From Lacticaseibacillus casei DSM 20011 = JCM 1134 = ATCC 393 (GTDB lineage Bacteria > Bacillota > Bacilli > Lactobacillales > Lactobacillaceae), in the NCBI RefSeq assembly GCF_000829055.1, contig NZ_AP012544.1, forward strand, positions 2,604,001 to 2,668,000: a stretch of DNA of 64,000 nt. The letters run 5' to 3'. Under the pieces are notes generated by a model. That model searched no databases. It had not been told where the DNA came from and worked only from the letters and a program-made list of their open reading frames with translations. Numbering within the stretch: position 1 is the first letter of the stretch; the number at the start of each line of letters is the position of its first letter. Shown piece by piece: positions 57,089-64,000 of the stretch. A program made the position numbers and the translations under genes.

Positions 57089-57265
57089 TGCCAAACTCCG
57101 CAATCTCCGGCGGGGACTGGGCTGGAACGTGGTGGGCACGACTTAGAGCCTCTGCAAAACCGGCAGAGTCTCTAAGCTCGGCCTTGTACTACGCCGGGAA
57201 GACCGCCCGGCTAGTACAATCTCACCACTGAGCCCGCCCCCGCCTCCGATTGCTCCGCCTTGGCA
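57089..57265. repeat. Palindromic intergenic element, family 2
   Basis: Outer arms TGCCAAACTCCGCAATCTCC and the near-complement ending GATTGCTCCGCCTTGGCA. Inside are two hairpins: CTTAGAG-CTCTGC / GGCAGAG-CTCTAAG (about 57150-57178) and TTGTACTA-GCCGGG / CCCGGC-TAGTACAA (about 57184-57222). It has the same ends as 37318-37484 in the opposite orientation, with unrelated inner hairpins. Confidence 0.72.
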
Positions 57266-57311
57266 CTTACTCATTTAAAAAAGGTTGACTGACTACCCTC
57301 TGAGACAACAA

Positions 57312-57354
57312 AAGACGAGTGAATTTTCTGTAGATCGGAAAATTCACTCGTCTT
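57312..57354. terminator. Terminator of the N-glycan operon
   Basis: Perfect 17-bp stem AAGACGAGTGAATTTTC / GAAAATTCACTCGTCTT with TTTTGTTG following on the minus strand, 86 nt after the GH18 stop. Confidence 0.85.
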
Positions 57355-57439
57355 ATTAAGCTAATGTGAAGGTTACGCCAATCTCAGCAATAACTCGACA
57401 CCGTTAAAAATGTAATCTTGGATACAACTGTCTGCGCAT

Positions 57440-58631
57440 TCACCTATCCATCTGAATCTGGTTAACAGCATCAAAGGTAGGATCAATCGCACCGTTAAAG
57501 TCATCTCTTATGAAGACGCTGTTGACTTCAAAAGCATTGGTTGCTTGGTTAATTTGACGGTAAAGCAATTGATATTGTATCGGTGATATCCGTGGCGCTA
57601 TCTTTTTCAAGTGGCGATATGCCGCTACCTTAATCTCATTTAATGGATAACCCTTTGTTTCTAGAATCGCGGTTTTCGTCCAGCGATAGGTTGTCTTGCG
57701 AATGTGACTGAAATCCGGCTCATCATAAGTCCGGCCATCGCGATCAACGGCATAGACAAACATGCCGCCTAAATTTTCACGCGAAAACGTTGCAACCGTA
57801 TGCATGTTCGAGCGTAAAAAATGATTGGGATCGGTGTCATACCAGCGATTATGATCGCCCTCTTCCGGAAAGCTTAATCCAGCCAGCAACCGAGCTTGCG
57901 GAAAGCCAGCCGCCGTATAAGTTTGGCGCATTTTCTCGGTTCGATTTGGCCCACTGCCATATTGTTGATACCCGAGCTTGGAAAAGTAGCCCATGACATT
58001 TTCAAACGGGGCAAGGTAACTGCCATTGGTATCATAAATCAATAAGGTGCCATTTCCCCGCTTTGGGGCCTAGATACTGTCCCATTGTCTGAATAATACG
58101 ATCTGACAACGCAACTTTTTCGGCATCTGGGTACTGTTCCATATCAATATCGATGCCGTCCAGTCCCCATTGACCGGACAATTCATAGATCAATGTCTGC
58201 ACATATTCATCAATCTCGCTTGCGGTTGGATTTTTGCCATATTGCTGAATTAAGCCATCGACCATAAGACCATAATCCAAAGCACGAACCAGTTTTGCGC
58301 CCCGGCGATGCATTTCCGGTGCATAGACGGTTTTTAACTTATCGAAAAATGGTTGCGCCTTGGCCTCTTGACCGGCTGGAACGTAGCTGAACACGTTGAT
58401 AATATCAATCCCGTATGGCAAGTCCAGCATACTTTGCGGATTCGGATCCAAAATTGTTGTATTAACCCCGTGCATGGCTTGGTCCCGCCACGCGCGATAA
58501 TAAACCATAAACGTCTTTTGCGGCGTTTCCGCTGACGCACTCACTGACTGCGGCTTCATCATCAGACTTAAAAAGATCCCGCTGGCGATGATCAGCCAGC
58601 TTACCCACCGTATCTTAAAACCCTTTTTCAT
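57440..58631 (-). pseudogene. Secreted GH18 glycosidase (endo-beta-N-acetylglucosaminidase-like), frameshifted
   Basis: Signal peptide (SWLIIASGIFLSLMM, cleavage near SVSASA), then a GH18 barrel with the catalytic motif LDGIDIDMEQYP (Glu as acid/base), close to EndoH/EndoS-type enzymes that release N-glycans between the core GlcNAc residues. The first frame ends GPKAGKWHLIDL and a stop; the next frame gives GNGTLLIYDTNGSYLAPFEN and runs to 57440. One extra base in the GGGGAAA run (58053-58059) explains the break. Intact length would be about 396 residues. The start at 58631 is 8 nt after GGAGGG. Last gene of the cluster. Confidence 0.82.
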
Positions 58632-58658
58632 TGTCATGACCCTCCCAATCAAGCAAAA

Positions 58659-58985
58659 TCAGCTGTCTGCCTTCTCACCCAACCGCTCGTACAACGCCAC
58701 GATTTCCTCAGCCAAGTCGCGAAACGTAATGGCAGTCATGACGTGATCTTGGCCGTGAACCATCAAAAGTGACACAGCTTGATGCTGCCCGTTTGCTTCC
58801 GCGGTCAACATGCTGGTCTGAGCTTGATGTGCATCGGCTAAGAAGTGATCGGCTTCTTTGAGTTTGGCTTTTGCCTGTTTAAAGTCGCCAACTTTTGCTG
58901 CTCGAATGGCTTCAAATGCGGCATTCTTCGCATTGCCGCCAGCCATAATGAGCTGCATCACGACCAGTTGTTGTTGTTCGTCCAT
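58659..58985 (-). CDS. PTS lactose/cellobiose-family EIIA
   Basis: Cytosolic 108-residue trimeric helical phosphocarrier. Family features are VMQLIMAGGNAKNAAFEAI and the active His in LLMVHGQDHVMTA. It follows the broken EIIB gene by 15 nt. No EIIC is present inside the window; it must be encoded elsewhere or further upstream. Confidence 0.92.
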   Translation of the reverse strand: MDEQQQLVVMQLIMAGGNAKNAAFEAIRAAKVGDFKQAKAKLKEADHFLADAHQAQTSMLTAEANGQHQAVSLLMVHGQDHVMTAITFRDLAEEIVALYERLGEKADS

Positions 58986-59000
58986 GAGCCTCGTCCCCCC

Positions 59001-59315
59001 TTAAGCCTTTAAATCAAGCGCGGTCTGTAAAACCCGGTCGCCTTTCATCAAGCCGTAATCGGACATATTGATAACAGCGACCGGTATCGACAAGGCTGCT
59101 TTAAAGTCGCCTTCCAAATAGCGTACCTGGGGACCGAGCAGTAAAACGTCAGGATGCTCGGCTGCCAACTTGTCTTTTGCATCTGCTGCCTAAGCTGCAA
59201 AGATTTTGACGTTAGCCTTGATTTGTTCAGCAGCATCCATCATTTTTCTAACCAACATACTGGTCGACATTCCTGCCGCACAAACCAGCATGATTGTTTT
59301 CGGATTTTCAGCCAT
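59001..59315 (-). pseudogene. PTS lactose/cellobiose-family EIIB with an in-frame amber codon
   Basis: Frame of 104 sense codons beginning MAENPKTIMLVCAAGMSTSM, with the phosphorylated Cys12 and the family loop. Codon 42 (59190-59192, complement) is TAG within FAA-stop-AADAKDKLAA, after which normal EIIB sequence continues (PDVLLLGPQVRYLEGDF). CAG to TAG is the simplest change. Without read-through the PTS would lack EIIB and transport would fail. Confidence 0.85.
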
Positions 59316-59332
59316 AATGAAGTTCCTCTTTT

Positions 59333-60763
59333 CTATTGGGTCGATTTTTCAACGCGCGCTGGTTGGGAATCGGCGTCCGGCACATAACCGGTCGCCGCAA
59401 CTTGGTGGAACCAGTAACCGGATTTCTTCAGCGACTTCGTTTGATTGCGCAAATTGTTGCGGATCAGGCCGTATCGATTTTTATAGGCATTCAGCCACGA
59501 CCAGCAATCAATGCCAGTCCAGACAAAGTACCCATGGCAATTGGCGCCGGCTTCAATCGCCTGATGCAGGAAGCGCAGGTGATCGGTCATAAATTGAATC
59601 CGGTAATCGTCCTGCACCACCTCGTCTTGCAAAAAGCGCTCCTCGTCAGCAACGCCGATGCCATTTTCCGCCACAAACCAGTCGATATTGCCGTAACGTT
59701 TTTTGATGGTCATCGCAATGTCATATAGCGCGTCGGGATAAATTTCCCAGCCTTTGTCGAGATTCATTTTGCGTCCGGGCATATCGTATTCGTCAAAATA
59801 AATGTCCGGCAACCACGGTTGCAGACTGTCAGGTGCCACGTCCGGCGTCTGCACGCGATAAGGATGGTAATAATTCACGCCTAATACATCAATGTGATTG
59901 GCTGCAATGATCGCTAATTCTTCAGGCGTTGACGCCCACAAAACGTGATCCTGTCTCAGTCGTTCGACCAGCGCTTCCGGGAAACGCCCATGAATGGCCG
60001 GTTCCAAGTACAGATCATTCGCCCACAGCTCCGCGAATCGCGCCGCTGCCCGATCACCATCAGACTGGGAGGCCGGATAAACCGGTGTCAAATTGATGAT
60101 GGTGCCGATGGTCGCATCCGGATGCTGGTTGACCTCACGAAATGCCGCCACCGCCTTGGCACTAGCCAAATTGAGGTTATACGCAACCTGAACTGCCGCC
60201 TTACCGTCAACCAGATTGGGATAGTGAAATTGATATAAGTACTGCCCGTCCACAATCACCTTGGGCTCATTAAACGTAAACCAGTGCGTCACTTGATCCC
60301 CGTAAAGTTCAAAACACCGCCGCGCAAATTTCACATACAGATCGACAACGTGTTTGGACTGCCAGCCGCCATAACGCTGCTGCAAGGCAATAGGCAGATC
60401 GAAATGATGCAGGTTCACATACGGCGTGATCCCCAGCGCATGCATCGCGTCAAACACGCGTCGATAATAATCCGCCCCTGCCGGATCCACCGTGGCCGCT
60501 TCAAGATCATCAATCAAGCGTGTCCATTGAATCGAAATCCGCAGCGCCTGAACCCCCGCCTGCTTCAACAGTTTCAGATCCTGTTCATAATCGTTGTAAA
60601 AGTTTGACGCCACATCAGGACCGACATTGTGATAAAAATCCTGTGGCCGCGTATGGTAATGATAATCAAAGATATTTTCATGCTTTTTGTGAAAGGTGCC
60701 CTCTGCTTGGGGACCGCTTGTGGCCGCACCCCAGGTAAAATCAGCTGCAAATTGGATGGCCAT
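59333..60763 (-). CDS. GH1 6-phospho-beta-glycosidase
   Basis: Cytosolic family 1 glycosidase of 476 residues: acid/base Glu in HWFTFNEPKV and nucleophile Glu in WFVAENGIG. It should hydrolyse the 6-phosphorylated disaccharide delivered by the PTS; in this cluster Man-beta-1,4-GlcNAc-phosphate or a related beta-glycoside is plausible. ATG 60763, behind AAAGGAAG, overlaps the ROK stop by 1 nt. Confidence 0.9.
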   Translation of the reverse strand: MAIQFAADFTWGAATSGPQAEGTFHKKHENIFDYHYHTRPQDFYHNVGPDVASNFYNDYEQDLKLLKQAGVQALRISIQWTRLIDDLEAATVDPAGADYYRRVFDAMHALGITPYVNLHHFDLPIALQQRYGGWQSKHVVDLYVKFARRCFELYGDQVTHWFTFNEPKVIVDGQYLYQFHYPNLVDGKAAVQVAYNLNLASAKAVAAFREVNQHPDATIGTIINLTPVYPASQSDGDRAAARFAELWANDLYLEPAIHGRFPEALVERLRQDHVLWASTPEELAIIAANHIDVLGVNYYHPYRVQTPDVAPDSLQPWLPDIYFDEYDMPGRKMNLDKGWEIYPDALYDIAMTIKKRYGNIDWFVAENGIGVADEERFLQDEVVQDDYRIQFMTDHLRFLHQAIEAGANCHGYFVWTGIDCWSWLNAYKNRYGLIRNNLRNQTKSLKKSGYWFHQVAATGYVPDADSQPARVEKSTQ

Positions 60764-61656
60764 CACTTCCTTTCTAAGCGGCTCAAACCGGCTTGACTTT
60801 GTTGAAAATGAACCGCCGCGCCATACAGATTGGGATCGGCTTGAAACTTGGCAATCCGAATAACCGGCCGCACCGGTGCCAGTTCGGTTTGCGCCATGAC
60901 CGCATCCAGCGCCGCTTCCAAATCGGCCAATAAATGTGGATTTTGGGAAATCCCGCCACCAATGACGAAACAGTCTGGATCAAAACTATATTGCAAATTG
61001 AAAATGGTCGTGGCCAGAACATGGAACATGCGCTGAACGGCTTTTTTGGCTTCCTGACCACCTTTGTGTGCCTGCTCATATAGCGTTTTGCCATCCAGGT
61101 GAGTACCGTGGCGCCGATTGTAACGTGCCACCGTGTTAACCAGCGTGCCAAGATGGCTGACGGAATCGTCATCGCCGTGCCACATATAGCCAAATTCGCC
61201 ACCCATCATATGGCGGCCCCGATGCAGCTGACCATTAAGAATCACCGCCCCGCCAACGCCGGTTCCAAGCACCAGAAAAATCGCATCGCGCACATCAACA
61301 GCCGCACCCGCTTGCACTTCAGCCAGCGCCGTGCAGTTCGCATCATTTTCGATTGTGACCGGCAGCTCCAAGCGGTTGGTTAACTCGGTCACGATCGGAA
61401 AATGATGAATATAAGGCACCGCACTGGCACCCCGAATGATGCCCGCCGTTTGATCAACAACGCCGGGACTACTGATCGCCACGCCAGTCACCTCGGTCGT
61501 CTGCCGCAACGCCGTCACCTGTTGTTGCAGGCACTGATAAAAGGCTGCCAACGTTTTCGGCGTTGCAACCTTGTTTTGCTGAAAAAGGCCGGTTTCGGCA
61601 GCATAGCCACCAAACTTAATCGTAGTGCCGCCAATATCGATCACCGCTAAACTCAT
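60763..61656 (-). CDS. ROK-family sugar kinase
   Basis: Cytosolic kinase of 297 residues with the ATP motif IDIGGTTIKFGG, ENDANCTALAE (catalytic Asp), and LGTGVGGAVILNG. The usual zinc motif CxCGxxGCxE is absent (the GGEFGYMWHGDDDSVSHLG region has no Cys), as in beta-glucoside-kinase-like ROK proteins. It probably phosphorylates mannose or another sugar released by the neighbouring glycosidases. Start and stop overlap the adjacent genes (4 nt and 1 nt). Confidence 0.9.
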   Translation of the reverse strand: MSLAVIDIGGTTIKFGGYAAETGLFQQNKVATPKTLAAFYQCLQQQVTALRQTTEVTGVAISSPGVVDQTAGIIRGASAVPYIHHFPIVTELTNRLELPVTIENDANCTALAEVQAGAAVDVRDAIFLVLGTGVGGAVILNGQLHRGRHMMGGEFGYMWHGDDDSVSHLGTLVNTVARYNRRHGTHLDGKTLYEQAHKGGQEAKKAVQRMFHVLATTIFNLQYSFDPDCFVIGGGISQNPHLLADLEAALDAVMAQTELAPVRPVIRIAKFQADPNLYGAAVHFQQSQAGLSRLERK

Positions 61657-62945
61657 CGCAATCCTTCCTGTTCCTGTTGCTGAATCACATCAAGTGCCAA
61701 CTGGCAAAAGGTCATATTCGCCCATGAAAACCACGTGCGGGTATATTGCAGCGGATCATCCTTTTGAACGCCTTCGTGACATTGACCGGTTCCGCCGGTT
61801 GTCGCCACCAGCAACAACAATTTCGCCATTTTATCCGCGGCGGTCGTTGCGACCAAGCCTTCCATTGCCACCGCAATCGGCCAGACATATTCTGGCGGCG
61901 TGTGCTCGCTACCGATACCGGTCAACATTTTTCCCTCAGAGTAATAAGGATTCTGCGGGCTGAGGATAAATGCCTTTGTGGCCAGATAAAGTGGGTCATC
62001 CGCGGCGATGGCGCCTAAAAACGGCAGACTCAACAAGCTTGGGACATTGGCATCATCCATCAGGCGGACGTGCCCAAGGCCATCGACTTCATAGGCCAAG
62101 CCTTGTTCCCCACTCGGCAACATTTGAATCGCGTATGTCATGACGCCTTGCTCAATCGCTGCCACCAACGTCTGTGTCCGCTTGGCCAGTAACCGCTCAT
62201 CAACCGGCATCAATGGCAATAAGTGGGTCAAAACCGTTTTGGCTAACAGGTTGGCCGGAATATGAAAACCATATTCACACCGATTATCACTGGGTCGAAA
62301 ACCGTCCCAGATCAAGCCGGTCTCGCCAATTGGATTGCCTAATCCGTTGTTGGGAAGCGTATCGTTTTCATCCGTGTCCGACCGCCGAAAGAAATATGGC
62401 GACCGCTCATGATGCTGCTCCTGTTCAAAAATCGTCAGAATCAGCGTGAACGTGGCCCAAAAGTCGATGTCAAAAATGCTGGCATCCCCGGTTTCGGCGT
62501 AAAGATTCACCGCCAACAGCAATGGCGCACACAGAGTATCGATTTCAAATTTTCGTTCCCAAACTTGCGGCGACATCGGCCGATCGCTTTCGTCATCTGC
62601 CCGCCAATGCGCGCCACTAGCCGTTTCATTAAGGGCGTTCGCGTAAGGATCAAGCCGCACAAAAGCCAGTTCACGACGCAGCACCCCTTCAAGTATCGGC
62701 TTCAAGTCAGGAATGTCCTTGATGAGTTGCACATATGGCAACACCTGAAACGTCGCATCCCGCAACCACATTGCCGGAATATCACCAGTCGCGACAAAAT
62801 ACGTACCATCAGGCTGACGGCGGGTCGCTTTAACCAGCGCGTCGGGTAATAATGTCCGAAACATTGTCTGGGTCGCTGTATCCGGCAGTGGATGGGCTTC
62901 AGCATATTCCGTTAAGGCTGCTGCCAACGCTGACTTTTCTTCCAT
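61653..62945 (-). CDS. GH125 exo-alpha-1,6-mannosidase
   Basis: Cytosolic glycosidase of 430 residues. Family features are DIPAMWLRDATFQVLPYV, GLIWDGFRPSDNRCEYGFHI, the LMDDANVPSLLSLPFLGA region and GIGSEHTPPEYVWPIA, matching the family that trims alpha-1,6-mannose from N-glycans. The start at 62945 follows AGGAG; a longer frame to 63014 overlaps GH38. It lies 1 nt after the GH38 stop. GH38 plus GH125 plus ROK is the same set found in the pneumococcal N-glycan locus. Confidence 0.9.
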   Translation of the reverse strand: MEEKSALAAALTEYAEAHPLPDTATQTMFRTLLPDALVKATRRQPDGTYFVATGDIPAMWLRDATFQVLPYVQLIKDIPDLKPILEGVLRRELAFVRLDPYANALNETASGAHWRADDESDRPMSPQVWERKFEIDTLCAPLLLAVNLYAETGDASIFDIDFWATFTLILTIFEQEQHHERSPYFFRRSDTDENDTLPNNGLGNPIGETGLIWDGFRPSDNRCEYGFHIPANLLAKTVLTHLLPLMPVDERLLAKRTQTLVAAIEQGVMTYAIQMLPSGEQGLAYEVDGLGHVRLMDDANVPSLLSLPFLGAIAADDPLYLATKAFILSPQNPYYSEGKMLTGIGSEHTPPEYVWPIAVAMEGLVATTAADKMAKLLLLVATTGGTGQCHEGVQKDDPLQYTRTWFSWANMTFCQLALDVIQQQEQEGLR

Positions 62946-62946
62946 A

Positions 62947-64000
62947 TTATGCGTGCTCCTTTTCTGCCACTGCTGGCGATTGGCGCGGATAGATGCCATA
63001 AGTCCGAATCTCACCCGGCTTAAAGGCAGGCAGTTTGAATACCGTCATATCCGTTGCGACTGTTTGCCGAACCTCATTATTGAGATTTAACAAGCGAACA
63101 CTGGCGGGTTGGGCAAAATGAAGCGTCGTTGCTTCCGTGTCAGTTTGATCGTTTGGATTGTACAGCCGGACGAGATACCCGGTCCCATCCGCAGTGGCGC
63201 TCACGCTGGACACGACCAATCCCGAACCGCTTAGCTCAATCGCAGAGTGATGTTGCAATGGCGTTTGATTTGCGTTAATCGGGAAGTATTGCAACGGGGT
63301 GGTAAAGCGATCAATTGTCTGGTTTTGGTAACCCAGACTGCCAATCGCCAGTGCCTGCACCCGGCGCTGTAATTCAACCGGATCAAAGGTGGCATCCAAA
63401 CAAATACCGCCGCGCATGTGCCGTGTTCCCAACAGCTGACTGTCAGGAGTCGGCACATACCGAGTCTGTAAGCCAGACGCATCCCCCGGCCGGCGCTTCA
63501 AATCTGGCCGACCGAGGTAACCGACACCACGAAACATCGTCACTGCTAACTGATCAAACTGCTCGCCGACAATTTGCCACTCTTTTTCACCTAAACCAAG
63601 GAATGTCCAACTGGTCTTTTGATCGTGACTGTTGGCAAAATGAATCAGTGGCCGCAGCGCAGTGGGCTCCTCGTGATAACCGATGGCTTGCCAGTCCTTC
63701 AGATGCGGATCGATGACCGGACGCGCTGCCACGCCAAAGGGAGTATCGGCATAGCTATCTTTTGCCTTGATTGGCGTCTTAAGCACCAGCCGCAGTCGGT
63801 GATCGCGCACCGTATTCTCGACCGTCAAATCAAATCGGATCACGGGATCATCAGCGGCCAGTTGCAACACCAGCGTATATGGCATCACAACGTCAGCCTT
63901 TTGCACCTTGCGATCGGCCAACTTGCCTGGTAACTGCCAGCTCCCCCGGAAAATCAGGTCACTTACCAACTTACCCTGATGGCCGGTCACCTCGGCCTGC
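62947..64000 (-). CDS. GH38 alpha-mannosidase, N-terminus beyond the window
   Basis: About 351 C-terminal residues of a GH38 enzyme; the frame continues past the right edge, and the catalytic domain (N-terminal) is not visible. C-terminal domain features are VENTVRDHRLRLVLKTP, GLGEKEWQIVGEQF, VTMFRGVGYLGRPDL and the YLVRLYNPNDQTD beta-sandwich. Removes alpha-mannose from N-glycan branches, together with the GH125 enzyme. First visible gene of the operon. Confidence 0.85.
   Translation of the reverse strand, partial: QAEVTGHQGKLVSDLIFRGSWQLPGKLADRKVQKADVVMPYTLVLQLAADDPVIRFDLTVENTVRDHRLRLVLKTPIKAKDSYADTPFGVAARPVIDPHLKDWQAIGYHEEPTALRPLIHFANSHDQKTSWTFLGLGEKEWQIVGEQFDQLAVTMFRGVGYLGRPDLKRRPGDASGLQTRYVPTPDSQLLGTRHMRGGICLDATFDPVELQRRVQALAIGSLGYQNQTIDRFTTPLQYFPINANQTPLQHHSAIELSGSGLVVSSVSATADGTGYLVRLYNPNDQTDTEATTLHFAQPASVRLLNLNNEVRQTVATDMTVFKLPAFKPGEIRTYGIYPRQSPAVAEKEHA

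Noticed and set aside
1..64000. tRNA or rRNA genes
   Set aside because: No cloverleaf with GTTCRA-type T-loop or rRNA sequence was noticed on either strand by eye; a tRNAscan run would be needed to be certain.

Overview
The window reads as a chromosomal segment of the Lacticaseibacillus casei/rhamnosus group, most likely L. rhamnosus. The reasons are purine-rich Shine-Dalgarno sites, mid-GC coding sequence, CcpA (cre) sites, PTS operons, LPXTG/KxYKxGKxW adhesins, a complete set of L-fucose genes, and group-specific palindromic intergenic repeats. This assignment is inference from gene content; no database was searched.

Layout. 0-11 kb: a partial HAD phosphatase, rnhA, a LysR regulator facing a PLP aminotransferase, recA with a LexA-type box, a DUF554 membrane protein, and a fructose PTS unit (fruA, fruK, divergent RpiR-type regulator). 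Two intergenic spaces here hold a pair of related, apparently non-coding ~140-nt transcription units. Each has an exposed CUCCUCC anti-Shine-Dalgarno motif, a C-rich hairpin loop, its own promoter with 11-bp-phased direct repeats, and a terminator. They look like an undescribed csRNA-type regulatory RNA family. 11-27 kb: two giant sortase-anchored adhesins with L-type-lectin-like heads and DUF1542-like repeats, separated by a mannose-PTS IID remnant and an IS30-family element. Both adhesin genes carry disabling mutations. 27-31.5 kb: a lactococcin-972-type bacteriocin cluster (peptide, DUF1430 membrane protein, ABC ATPase, YxeA protein) divergent from an Rgg-type regulator. 31.5-43 kb: a MarR/multidrug-efflux pair with a perfect palindromic operator, catalase, and the fucose genes fcsR, fucA and fucI-fucK-fucP-fucU (fucK frameshifted). 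43-50 kb: a bacteriocin-immunity gene, a CPBP protease gene cut in two by a second IS30 copy, a second Rgg paralogue, and a five-gene ABC-transporter operon. A 45-bp sequence in front of this operon is shared with the promoter region of the bacteriocin gene. 50-57 kb: a Gat-type PTS with a DgoD-like dehydratase and a KDPGal-type aldolase under a PRD activator, apparently a sugar-acid pathway that needs no separate kinase. 57-64 kb: an N-glycan degradation cluster (GH38, GH125, ROK kinase, GH1, PTS IIB and IIA, secreted GH18) with two broken genes.

Two themes run through the window. First, regulation: cre sites at catabolic operons, twin Rgg boxes, a MarR palindrome, a LysR-type box and the paired small RNAs. 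Second, gene breakage: at least eight lesions in 64 kb (two amber stops, several one-base indels mostly in A runs, one IS insertion). Some may be sequencing errors; the IS insertion and amber stops are less likely to be. Two families of palindromic intergenic elements, whose stems change sequence while keeping pairing, add further structure.
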